Of a DNA stretch of 64,000 nucleotides, positions 25,695 to 35,719 are shown one piece after another (positions within the stretch are counted from its first letter, which is position 1; every line of letters starts with the position of its first letter). The DNA is from VXYL01 sp965199945 (GTDB lineage Bacteria; Pseudomonadota; Gammaproteobacteria; Pseudomonadales; Azotimanducaceae): contig OZ241354.1 of the NCBI GenBank assembly GCA_965199945.1, positions 2,046,001 through 2,110,000 on the forward strand. Direction: 5' to 3'. Made by a program: the position numbers and the translations under genes. Below the pieces are notes generated by a model. That model saw only the letters and a program-made list of their open reading frames with translations. It had not been told where the DNA came from and made no database searches.

Positions 25695-28600
25695 GTGCTG
25701 AAGGGAGAAGACTGCTATACGACCGTTCGACGTTCGTGGCCGACGCGATTGCGAGCGCTGCTGCTGATATTGGTCGCCGCGGCGGCGCCGGTGGCCAATG
25801 CGGTGGCGCCGGTGTTGACCCAGGACGACCTGATCAGCACGTGGGTGGACGACAACGCCACCGGCCTCACTTGGTCATTGCCCGCGAGCACCACGGTCAC
25901 CAAGCACGAGTACCGCTACAAGGTCTGGAACCGATCCGAGGTGCCCACCTCCTGGACGCAGGATTGGACGGACCTCCTCTTGGCGGACACGCGCTGCAAC
26001 GTCATCACCAATCCCGGCACTCCCTCGCAGACGGCTTCCGCCACGCAAACGGGCGCCGACTGCGCCACCAAGGGAAGCGACGCCACCCAGAGCCACAGGA
26101 ACTGGACGACCCTCGGCGGCTTGACCAACGGCGCTCGCTATACGTTCGAGCTGCGCGCCGTGAACAACGACGGCAACAGCGACGCGATTACGTGGAACAT
26201 CGCTCTCGCCGCCGACCCGGACGGCGTCGTGACGTTTTCGGACGCGGAGTTCGAAGGCCGCGTCCGAACGCGGGCGCAAGCCTACTTTCCGTCGCTTGGC
26301 GCGAACGACCCGATCACGCAGCTGCACATGGCGCGCCTGACCTGGCTCCACGAACGCGGCGGCGCCAGGAACGTCGACAACCGGATCCGCAGACTCGACG
26401 GCATCGAGTACGCCGTCAATCTCGAATCGCTGTTCATCGACTTCCATCAAGTCCTGGAAATCCAGCGCTTGCAGGGGCTGTATGAAATGGAGGTATTCAG
26501 CTTCAGCGGCGGCCTGCTGTCCGACGTCACCCCTTTGCAGAATCTGCTCAAGCTGGAACGGCTCCTCTTGAACCGTGGCCGCTCCTATCCACCGCCCGGC
26601 GTCTGCACGGGAACGGCCTCCAGCCCCGAGCACGGCGACACGGCAGTGTGGCCGCCGGCGGCAGACTGCCCGGCGGACCAGCTCGACGACGTCGTGGTGA
26701 GGGACCTAAGCTCGCTGCGCCGCCTGACCAAGCTGCGCGACCTGTACGTGTGCGACCAGCGCGTGGACCCGCGCACCTTGACGGCCCTCGTGAACTTGGA
26801 AGAGATGAGCTACTGCAGGAACGACCTGCGCGACATCTCGGCCATGCGCGGCCTGACCAAGATGGACAAGCTGTACCTGTTCGAGAACAACATCGAGGAC
26901 GTCTCGCCGCTTGCCGGAATGACGGAACTGCAGTTCCTCCAACTGCACGCCAACGCCATCCGCGACGTGTCCTCCTTGAGCGGCCTCACCAAGCTCACGT
27001 CCATCTACCTCTCCGACAATCCGCTCGACGCCGGCGCGTGCAGCACCGGCGGCCACGCCACGCGCACTGCCTGCACCGACGCCTCGGGCACCTGGACGAA
27101 CAACGTGGTCAGCGCGCTCACGCCGCTGGTCACCGGTTCCTGCAGCGTCGCCGGCCAGACCACCGAGGCGGACTGCACCAGCAACTCCGGCACTTGGACG
27201 GCCGGCACGCTGAAGCTCATCGACCTGCGCGGCGACACGCAGCTGACCGATGCCGACGTCGCCGCGCTGAGCGGCCTCACCGGCGTCACCGTGCTGCACG
27301 ACTCGGACATCCGCCCGGCCGCGCCCGCGAGCCTGTCGGCCACCGTCAGCGGGAGGACGGCGACCTTGACGTGGACCGATCCCTCCAACGCCGCCATCGC
27401 CGCCTACCAGTACCGCCATCGCCAAGGCACAGGGCCGTGGTCCGACTGGAAGATGACGCCGGAACCCGGCAGCAGCTTCCACTACTGGAACCGCGGCGAC
27501 CCGGCCTTGGCGTCGCTCGCCCTGTCCGACCTGCCCGGCGGCGCCAACACGGTCGAGCTGCGGGCGGTGGTCGCCAGCGACTACAACAACGCCCGCAACC
27601 GCAACTCCGACGGCACGACGTTCAGCGCCATCAAGTCCCACGCGACCGCGGTCACCGCCGCCGCCGTCGGCGCTGGCCGCTGGGACGTCGGCCGCGTCCT
27701 CACGCCCGGCGCGTCCGCCAGCACGACGGTCAACGCGCCGGTGACGGCGAGCATCGCCAGCACGGCGCCGACGGCGCTGGCCGAGACGAACCTGGACGGC
27801 GCGACGGTCGTCGTCGAGCTTTCCGGCACCACCTTCGGCGCCAGCCTGGCGGCGTCGAACTTCACGCTGACGACGACGCCCGCGATCGCCGGCCTCTCCG
27901 TCGCCTCGGTGTCGAGAAGCAGCGACACCCGGGCGACGCTGACGCTGCGCTTCGACGACACGAACTTCGACCTGCAGGCGACGCTGGCGGTGCGGGTGCT
28001 GGCGGCGGCGCTCAGCTCGGCCAGCAACCTGGACACGCAGACGGTGGCGGTGGCGCCGACTCTCGGCGTCGTGCTGGGCGGCCCCACCGGCATCGGCACC
28101 GGCATGTTGGCGCTGCAAGAGGACCCCGGAAGCATGACGGCCAACCTCGAAGCCTACAACGTGACGCTGGCCGGCCAGCCGACCGGCGCCGTGACGGTGA
28201 CGCCGACCAGCAGCAACTCCGACGTGGAGCTGTACGCGTTCACCCCGCCGCTGTCCTTCGACGGCACGAACTGGAACGTCGGGCAGACTGTCGGAATAAG
28301 AGCCCTCCACGACCTCGACGCGATTGACGACGTGGCGCACATCGACCACGCGGTGACCGGCATCCCCGGGCTGACGGCCGGCCCGCGGCTGACGGTGACG
28401 GTGAACGACGACGAGACCCAGGGCCTGACGCTGGCGGCGACGACGCTCACCGGCAGCGGCGTCACCGAGGGCGGCAGCGCGGTGACCTACACGGCGCGCC
28501 TGGCCAGCGCGCCGACCGGGCCCGTGCGGGTGCAGATCACCGGCGGGGCCGGCGCGGTGTCGGTGGACACGGACGCCGCCGCCGGCCTGCAGAACACGCT

Positions 28601-31600
28601 GCTGTTCAACGCGACCAACTACAGCGCGCCGCAGACGGTGACGGTGACGCCGCTCGAGGACGACGACGGCGAGAGCGAGTCGGTGACGCTGAACCACGTC
28701 ATCTTCGGTGCCGACTACCAGGATCTGGACGACGTCGCCTTGGCGTTCACGGCGACGGACAACGACACCCGTGGCGCGACGCTGTCCACGACCTCGCTCA
28801 ACGTGCAGGAGAACGGCACGGCGACGTACACGCTGGTTCTGGACACGCAGCCGGTGAACGGCAACGTGAGCGTGGCGGTGGCGAGCTCGGCCACGGCCGT
28901 GGCCACGGTGGAACCAGCCACGCTGACGTTCACGGCGCAGAGCTGGAACGTGCCGCAGACGGTCACGGTGGCGGGCGTGGACGACGCCGCCGCGGACGAC
29001 TCCGCTGCGAACGTGACCCACACGCCCACCGGCGCGGACTACGGCAGCGTGACCATCTCCAGCGTGACGGTGGTCGTTGGCGACGACGAACCGGCTGGCC
29101 TGAAGGTGTCGCCGACGTCGCTGACGGTGGCGGAGGGCGCGACGGCGACCTACACGGTGCGCCTGAACACCGCGCCGACCGGCGCGGTGACGGTGACGGT
29201 GGGCGGCGCCACGGCGAAGGCGACGGCGGACACGGACACCGGCACGACCGGCGACCAGACCACGCTCTCCTTCGACGCGACGAACTGGAACACGGCGCAG
29301 ACGGTGACCGTGACGGGCGCCGAGGACGCCGACGGTGCCGACGAGACGGTCGGCCTGACGCACGCCGTGACCGGCACCGGCACCTACGCCTCGCTGGCCG
29401 CAATCCGGCGCTTCGGCGTGGCCGTGCAGGTGCGCGACGACGAGACCGCCGGCGTGGTGGTGTCCCCGACGTCGCTGACCATCGACGAGGGCGGCACGGC
29501 CACCTACACCGTGCGGCTCTCCGCGCCGCCGGCGACCGGCCTCGTGCCGGTGAACGTGGCCGCCTCCGGCGCCGCCGGGGTGACGGTGGACATGAGCACG
29601 CTGAACTTCAGCACCGTCACTTGGGACACCGCGCAGACCGTCACCGTCACCGCCGTGGCGGACCACACCCGGGTGGCCAACGGCGCGGCGACGGTGACGC
29701 ACACGGTGGCCGGCAACTACCCCGTGACCGCCGGCCCTGACGTGCAGGTGCAGGTGCGCAACACCACCGGCGACTACGACGCGGACGCCGACGGCCTGAT
29801 CGAGATCGCAACCCTCGCCCAGCTGAACGCGATGCGCTGGGACCTCGACGGCGACGGCACGGCGTCCTCCGGCGACGAGACGACCTACGCCGCGGCCTTC
29901 CCCAACCCGCGCGGCGGCACGGTGTGCCCCACGACGATCACCGGCGTGGCCTGCACCGGCTACGAACTCGCCGCCGACCTCGACTTCGACACCAACGGCA
30001 ACGGCCGCACCTGGACGACGAGCGGCGGCACGCTGACCGGCGACGGCGACGAATACGACAACAGCGGCATGGGCTGGGAACCAATCGGCACCGACGCGGC
30101 GCGCTTCGCGGCGGTCTTCCGCGGCAACGGCCGCACCATCGACAACCTGTTCGTCAACCGCGCCGGCCTGGTCGGCCTGTTCGGCTCGACGGACGCGACG
30201 GCGCGCCTGGAGTCCGTCGGCCTGCGCAACGCCCGGGTGGCCGGTTCCGGCGTGGTCGGCATTCTCGCCGGCGAAGCCCACGGCGACGTCGTCGGCTGCT
30301 ACGCCACCGGCACGGCCGGGTCGCCGACCACGCCCACGGTCGGCGGACTGGTCGGCCAGCTGCGCGGCGAGATCACCGCGTCGTACTCCACGGCCGCCGT
30401 GGACGGCAGCGACCAGATCGGCGGCCTGGTCGGCGCCGTGGTCGGCGACTTCGGGCAGACGCGGATGGTGTCCGCCAGCTACGCCATCGGCCGGACGAGC
30501 GCCCTCCCCGAGGGGCTCTGGGCCGGCGGCCTGATGGGCCGGGCGTTCCCCGTCCTGCCCGAATCCGCCGTCTCGGCGCCGGACAGCTACTACGACCGCG
30601 CCGCCACCACCCGCACGCAGAGCGCGCGCGGCGAGGCGCTGACCACCGCGGCGCTGCAGTCGCCCACCGGCTACGTGGGCGTCTACCGCAACTGGAACAA
30701 GGACCTCGACGGCGACGGCCAGATGGACGATCCGTGGAACTTCGGCACGTCGAGCCAGTACCCGAAGCTGAAGTGGCAGGGCTTCGACGCCGAACGGCAG
30801 CGGTTCCCGTCGTCCGAGGAGGAACCGACCACCACCACGCCCACGTCGCGGGTTCCCACCGCCGTGCGGGCGGAGTCCACGGGGCAGGGCCTGTTCGTGA
30901 CGTGGCGCGCCGCGGCCGGGGCGACGGCGTACCGCGTGCAGTGGCGCCAGTCCGGGCAGTCGTGGTCGACGTCGCGGCAGGCGGAGACGACCCGGACGAG
31001 CTACGAGATCGGCGGCCTGGCGGACGGAACGTACGAAGTGCGGGTGCTGCCGGTGGTCGACGGCCAAGTCGGCGAACCGTCGGCGCCGGCCCAGGGCGAA
31101 GTGGAAGAGACGGGCAACCGCCCGCCCCGCGCGCTCGGCCTCGCCGACGTCGAGCTGGACGTCGGCGCGAGGGCGGAGGTGGATCTGGACGACGCCTTCG
31201 AGGACCGGGACGGCGACGCGCTGCGCTACTCGGCGGCGGTGGACGGCAACGCGGTGGAGGCGTCGGTGTCCGGCGCGACGCTGCGGCTGCGCGGCCGGCG
31301 CGCCGGGGAAGCGACGGTGACCGTCACGGCGACGGACCCCGGCGGCCTGTCGGCGAGCGCGTCCTTCACGGCGCAGGTCGGCGCGGTGGTGTCGCTGCAC
31401 GGCCGCCCGGCGGCGCCGGAGGGCGACGCGATCATGCTGCGGGCGGAACTGAGCCGGCCGCTGGGAGCGGACGTGGAAGTGCCCTGGCGCATGGCGCCGG
31501 ACGGCGACCCGACGACGGCGGACGCCGACGCGGCGGACTTCGGCGCCTGGGCCGGCACGGCGGTGTTCGCCGCCGGCGAGACGCGGACCGTGATCGCCGT

Positions 31601-32735
31601 CGCGGTGCTGGACGACGACGACATCGAGCCGGCGCGGGAGCGCTTCGCCGTGGAACTGGCCGAGCCGGAGGACGGCAGCGTCGGCCTCTCGGCGCGGTCG
31701 TGGCGGGTACTCGGATCGGTGCAGGAAGGGGTGTGCGACCGGACCCCGGAAGTGCGCGCCGAACTGTCCCGGGGCTGGCGCGACTGCCGCTGGCCGCGGC
31801 CGGCGGACCTGTCGCGCCGCGCCACGCTGGATCTGCGCGGCGACGGCGCCGAATCGCTGCGCGCGGACGACCTGCTGGGGCTGTCCGGGCTGCGCACGCT
31901 CGACCTCGGCCGCAACGCGCTGTCGGACTTGCCGGCGACGCTGCTGTCCCACGCCCCGCGCCTGCGCGCGCTGCGGCTGGACGGCAACCGCCTGCAATCG
32001 CTGCCGGCGGGCCTGCTCGCGGGCACCGCCGGTCTGCGCGAACTGCGCCTGGCCGGGAACCCGGGCGCGCCGTTCGCGCTGGCGCCGGCGCTGCGGCGGA
32101 CGGACGCCGAGCCGTGGGATCCGGGCCCGGCGACGGTCGAGGCGGCTCTTCCGATGGGCGCGCCGTTCGCCATGCGCCTGGCGCTGACGGCCGTCGGCGG
32201 CGAAGCGTCGGCGGAGGAACTGGCGCTCGCGGCCGGCGCCGTGGCAAGCGGCCCTGTCAGCGTCTCCGGCGACAACCCCGTGCGCCTGTCGCTCGCCGCG
32301 CCGACGATCCCCGATACGCGCTGCGCGACCGGCCCCTGCTTCGACGGCCTTGCGGCGGAAGGCTCGACGCTCGCGCTGTTCGCGGCGCCGCCGCGCACCG
32401 TCGGCGAGATCGCGGCGGCGGAGCTTCTGGGCGCCGAGGACGACGCGACCATCGACCTCTCCGCGCGCTTCGCGGCCTCCGCGGCCGGCGGCGCCCTGTC
32501 GTACTCCGCGACCGTGGACGATCCGCTGCTGGCGACGGTCTCGGTGGAGGGCGCGGTGCTGACCGTGGCCGCCAACGAAGACGGCGAAGAGGGCACGGCG
32601 ACGGTGACGGTGGTGGCGACGGACGAGCTGGGCCAGACCGCGACCCTGCGCTTCGCCGTGGAAGTCTCGCCCCGCCCGCCCGGCCGCTGGCGCGGCTGGC
32701 GTTCGACCATCGCTGCGCCGGCGCCGACCAACTGA
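25695..32735 (+). CDS. giant secreted multidomain adhesin-like protein, copy 2
   Basis: A 2346-residue paralogue of the 18156 protein with the same domain order and signal peptide (LLLILVAAAAPVANA). The N-terminal FN3/LRR part (to about residue 440) differs strongly from copy 1, with changes scattered over the repeat surfaces (for example LTKMDKLYLFENNIEDV against LTKMETLYLFENHIEDV). Most of the following ~550 residues are nearly identical, the Calx-like repeats at ~1020-1260 differ again, and the GLUG-to-C-terminus part is close. Copy 1 ends STIQPPQ, copy 2 STIAAPAPTN. The GTG at 25695 with AGGAGG is preferred because the same start is conserved in both copies, although an in-frame upstream GTG exists at 25572. 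Function is inferred as surface binding. Confidence 0.85.
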   Translation: MLKGEDCYTTVRRSWPTRLRALLLILVAAAAPVANAVAPVLTQDDLISTWVDDNATGLTWSLPASTTVTKHEYRYKVWNRSEVPTSWTQDWTDLLLADTRCNVITNPGTPSQTASATQTGADCATKGSDATQSHRNWTTLGGLTNGARYTFELRAVNNDGNSDAITWNIALAADPDGVVTFSDAEFEGRVRTRAQAYFPSLGANDPITQLHMARLTWLHERGGARNVDNRIRRLDGIEYAVNLESLFIDFHQVLEIQRLQGLYEMEVFSFSGGLLSDVTPLQNLLKLERLLLNRGRSYPPPGVCTGTASSPEHGDTAVWPPAADCPADQLDDVVVRDLSSLRRLTKLRDLYVCDQRVDPRTLTALVNLEEMSYCRNDLRDISAMRGLTKMDKLYLFENNIEDVSPLAGMTELQFLQLHANAIRDVSSLSGLTKLTSIYLSDNPLDAGACSTGGHATRTACTDASGTWTNNVVSALTPLVTGSCSVAGQTTEADCTSNSGTWTAGTLKLIDLRGDTQLTDADVAALSGLTGVTVLHDSDIRPAAPASLSATVSGRTATLTWTDPSNAAIAAYQYRHRQGTGPWSDWKMTPEPGSSFHYWNRGDPALASLALSDLPGGANTVELRAVVASDYNNARNRNSDGTTFSAIKSHATAVTAAAVGAGRWDVGRVLTPGASASTTVNAPVTASIASTAPTALAETNLDGATVVVELSGTTFGASLAASNFTLTTTPAIAGLSVASVSRSSDTRATLTLRFDDTNFDLQATLAVRVLAAALSSASNLDTQTVAVAPTLGVVLGGPTGIGTGMLALQEDPGSMTANLEAYNVTLAGQPTGAVTVTPTSSNSDVELYAFTPPLSFDGTNWNVGQTVGIRALHDLDAIDDVAHIDHAVTGIPGLTAGPRLTVTVNDDETQGLTLAATTLTGSGVTEGGSAVTYTARLASAPTGPVRVQITGGAGAVSVDTDAAAGLQNTLLFNATNYSAPQTVTVTPLEDDDGESESVTLNHVIFGADYQDLDDVALAFTATDNDTRGATLSTTSLNVQENGTATYTLVLDTQPVNGNVSVAVASSATAVATVEPATLTFTAQSWNVPQTVTVAGVDDAAADDSAANVTHTPTGADYGSVTISSVTVVVGDDEPAGLKVSPTSLTVAEGATATYTVRLNTAPTGAVTVTVGGATAKATADTDTGTTGDQTTLSFDATNWNTAQTVTVTGAEDADGADETVGLTHAVTGTGTYASLAAIRRFGVAVQVRDDETAGVVVSPTSLTIDEGGTATYTVRLSAPPATGLVPVNVAASGAAGVTVDMSTLNFSTVTWDTAQTVTVTAVADHTRVANGAATVTHTVAGNYPVTAGPDVQVQVRNTTGDYDADADGLIEIATLAQLNAMRWDLDGDGTASSGDETTYAAAFPNPRGGTVCPTTITGVACTGYELAADLDFDTNGNGRTWTTSGGTLTGDGDEYDNSGMGWEPIGTDAARFAAVFRGNGRTIDNLFVNRAGLVGLFGSTDATARLESVGLRNARVAGSGVVGILAGEAHGDVVGCYATGTAGSPTTPTVGGLVGQLRGEITASYSTAAVDGSDQIGGLVGAVVGDFGQTRMVSASYAIGRTSALPEGLWAGGLMGRAFPVLPESAVSAPDSYYDRAATTRTQSARGEALTTAALQSPTGYVGVYRNWNKDLDGDGQMDDPWNFGTSSQYPKLKWQGFDAERQRFPSSEEEPTTTTPTSRVPTAVRAESTGQGLFVTWRAAAGATAYRVQWRQSGQSWSTSRQAETTRTSYEIGGLADGTYEVRVLPVVDGQVGEPSAPAQGEVEETGNRPPRALGLADVELDVGARAEVDLDDAFEDRDGDALRYSAAVDGNAVEASVSGATLRLRGRRAGEATVTVTATDPGGLSASASFTAQVGAVVSLHGRPAAPEGDAIMLRAELSRPLGADVEVPWRMAPDGDPTTADADAADFGAWAGTAVFAAGETRTVIAVAVLDDDDIEPARERFAVELAEPEDGSVGLSARSWRVLGSVQEGVCDRTPEVRAELSRGWRDCRWPRPADLSRRATLDLRGDGAESLRADDLLGLSGLRTLDLGRNALSDLPATLLSHAPRLRALRLDGNRLQSLPAGLLAGTAGLRELRLAGNPGAPFALAPALRRTDAEPWDPGPATVEAALPMGAPFAMRLALTAVGGEASAEELALAAGAVASGPVSVSGDNPVRLSLAAPTIPDTRCATGPCFDGLAAEGSTLALFAAPPRTVGEIAAAELLGAEDDATIDLSARFAASAAGGALSYSATVDDPLLATVSVEGAVLTVAANEDGEEGTATVTVVATDELGQTATLRFAVEVSPRPPGRWRGWRSTIAAPAPTN

Positions 32736-32850
32736 GCGTTCGTATCGAGAATCCGTCGCACATCCCGAACCGCCGGCAGCGCCTGCGAAAGCGCGTTGCC
32801 GGCGAGTTCGCTAAGATGCGCCTCTTTGCAGCGAACCGCGAGAGCCTGGC

Positions 32851-35705
32851 ATGACGATTGTGGTCGCGGACTACGGGACGCCGGCGGTCGCGACGGAGAA
32901 CGGCACGAGCGCGACGGTCGCGCTGACCATCGACGGGCAGCGCGTCGAGGCGCCGGTCGGCACGTCGATCATGCGCGCCGCGAGAAGCGCGGGCCTCGAC
33001 ATTCCGAAGCTCTGCGCCACGGACGCGCTGAACGCCTTCGGTTCTTGCCGGGTCTGTCTGGTGGAGGTCGAAGGCCGGCGCGGGCTGCTCGCGTCCTGCA
33101 CCGAGCCGGTCGCCGAGGGCATGGCCGTGTCCACGCAGACCGAGCGCGTCGCCCGGGTTCGGCGCGGCGTGCTGGAACTGTACATCTCCGACCATCCGCT
33201 GGACTGCCTCACCTGCGCCGCCAACGGCGACTGCGAGCTGCAGGACGTCGCCGGGGCCGTGGGGCTGCGCGACGTGCGCTACGCCGAAGGCGCAAACCAC
33301 CTCGGCGCGGCCGTCGACGGTTCCAACCCCTACTTCCAGTTCGACCCTTCCAAGTGCATCGTCTGTTCGCGCTGCGTGCGCGCCTGCGACGAGGTGCAGG
33401 GCACCTTCGCGCTCGCCATCGACGGGCGCGGCTTCGAATCCAAGGTGGCCACCAGCGCGGACGCCTTCTTCGACTCCGAATGCGTCTCCTGCGGGGCGTG
33501 CGTGCAGGCATGTCCAACGGCCACGCTGATCGAGAAGTCCGTCGTCGAGCACGGCGTGCCGGACCGCAGCGTGGACACCACCTGCGCGTACTGCGGCGTC
33601 GGCTGCTCCTTCCGCGCCGAAGTGAAGGGCGACCAGGTGGTGCGCATGGTGCCGCACAAGGACGGCAAGGCGAACCACGGGCATTCCTGCGTCAAGGGGC
33701 GCTTCGCCTGGGGCTACGCCAACCACCGCGAGCGCATCGTCTCGCCGATGGTCCGCGAGACGACTGCCGACCCGTGGCGGCAAGTCGGTTGGGAAGAGGC
33801 CGTGGCCTACGCGGCGAAGCGCCTCAAGGCGGTGCAGGCGAAGCATGGGCGCGCGTCCATCGGCGGCATCACGTCGTCGCGCTGCACCAACGAGGAAGTG
33901 TGGGTGGTGCAGAAGATGGTGCGCACCGCCTTCCGCAACAACAACGTGGACACCTGCGCCCGGGTCTGCCATTCGCCACCGGCTACGGCTTGAAGCAGGC
34001 GTTCGGCACCTCCGCCGGCACCCAGGACTTCGACTCGGTGGCGGAAGCGGACGTGATCGTGGTGATCGGCGCGAATCCCACCGAGGGGCATCCGGTGTTC
34101 GCGTCGCAGATGAAGCAGCGGCTGCGCGAAGGGGCGAAGCTGATCGTCTGCGACCCGCGCCGCATCGATCTGGTGCGCTCGCCGCACGTGGAGGCCGCGC
34201 ACCACCTGGCCTTGAAGCCCGGCGCCAACGTGCCGCTGATGAACGCCTTCGCCCACGTGGTCGCCAGCGAGGGGCTGGTGGACGAGGCGTTCGTCGCCGC
34301 GCGCTGCGACGTCGAGTCGTTCCGCGACTGGCTGGACTTCGCCCGCGACCCCGCCAACGCGCCGGAACAGGCGGCGGCAGCCACCGGCGTGCCGGCCGAG
34401 GACATCCGCGCCGCGGCGCGGCTCTACGCGGAAGCCGGCAACGGCGCCATCTACTACGGCCTTGGGGTCACCGAGCACAGCCAAGGCTCGACGATGGTGA
34501 TGGCGATGGCGAACCTCGCCATGGCCACCGGCAACATCGGCCGCCCCGGCGTCGGCGTGAATCCGCTGCGCGGCCAGAACAACGTGCAGGGTTCGTGCGA
34601 CATGGGCTCGTTTCCGCACGAACTTTCCGACTACCGGCGCGTGGACGACGACGCGGTGCGCAGCGCCTTCGCCGCGCACTGGGGCACGGAACTCGATGCG
34701 GTGCCGGGCCTGCGCATCCCCAACATGCTCGACGAAGCCGTCTCGGGCAGCTTCAAGGCGCTCTACATCCAAGGCGAGGACATCGCCCAGTCGGACCCCA
34801 ACACCCAGCACGTGGAGGCGGCGCTGGACGCGATGGAGTGCGTGATCGTGCAGGACCTGTTCCTGAACGAAACCGCCAAGTTCGCGCACGTCTTCTTCCC
34901 CGGCACATCGTTCCTGGAGAAGGACGGCACCTTCGTCAACGCCGAACGGCGCATCAACCGCGTGCGCGCCGTGATGCCTTCCAAGGCCGGCTGGCAGGAG
35001 TGGCAGGCGACCCAGGCGCTGGCGACGGCGATGGGTTACCCCATGCGCTACGAGTCCGCGGCGGAGATCCTGGCCGAAATCACGGCGCTGACGCCCACCT
35101 TCGCCGGCGTTTCCTTCGAGCTGCTGGACCGCGAAGGCAGCGTGCAATGGCCCTGCAACGACGCCACGCCGCGGGGCACGCGGGTGATGCACGAGGAGCA
35201 GTTCGTGCGCGGCAAGGGGCTGTTCGTGCGCACCGACTACCAGCCGACGCCGGAACGCGCCACGCGCAAGTTTCCGCTGCTGCTCACCACCGGGCGGCAG
35301 CTCAGCCAGTACAACGTCGGGGCGCAGACGCGGCGCACCGAGAACGTCGTGTGGCTGGAAGAGGACGTGCTGGAAATCCATCCGGCGGATGCCGAGGCGC
35401 GCGGCGTGCGCGAAGGCGACTGGGTGTCCGTGACCAGCCGCAAGGGCGAGATCACCCTGTGCGCCACGGTGACCACGCGGGTGGTGCCGGGCGTCGTCTA
35501 CACCACCTTCCACCACCCCGAAACCGGCACCAACGTGGTGACCACCGAACTTTCGGACTGGGCCACGAACTGCCCGGAGTACAAGGTGACGGCCGTGGAA
35601 GTGCGGCCGGCCAACCACCGTTCGCCGTGGCAGCAGGGCTACGCGGCGCGCGCCAAGGCGCAGCTGGAGGCGCTGCCGGTGGAAATCATGGACGGCGCCG
35701 GCTGA
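32851..35705 (+). pseudogene. formate dehydrogenase alpha subunit (molybdopterin, NAD-type), frameshifted
   Basis: Formate dehydrogenase catalytic subunit with an N-terminal NuoG-like Fe-S module. Frame 1 (32851-33993) carries a 2Fe-2S site (CATDALNAFGSCRVC), a His-Cys3 site (HPLDCLTCAANGDC), two 4Fe-4S motifs (CIVCSRCVRAC, CVSCGACVQAC), the MopB CAYCGVGC and the active-site block DTCARVCHSP. There one C is missing: the frame runs to a stop while the rest (TGYGLKQAFGTSAG to the end at 35705) continues in the next frame from about 33978. Family members read VCHSPTGYGL straight through. As it stands the protein would be cut at 380 residues with no catalytic body. This is either a recent mutation or a sequencing error. 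No diaphorase (beta/gamma) genes are beside it; fdhD and mobA follow. Confidence 0.85.
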
Positions 35706-35719
35706 CGGCGCCTTCCGCC

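Larger units (their letters stand above)
17835..32735 (+). repeat. tandem duplication of a ~7.4-kb unit
   Basis: Unit 1 runs from 17835 to 25199 and unit 2 from 25379 to 32735, in the same direction. Each holds the last 28 codons of the DUF3108 gene, a ~230-bp leader with a poly-G tract and a ~7-kb gene. Similarity is patchy: long stretches such as 20456-20980 against 27966-28490 are almost identical, while the 5' parts of the two genes differ clearly. Confidence 0.9.
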
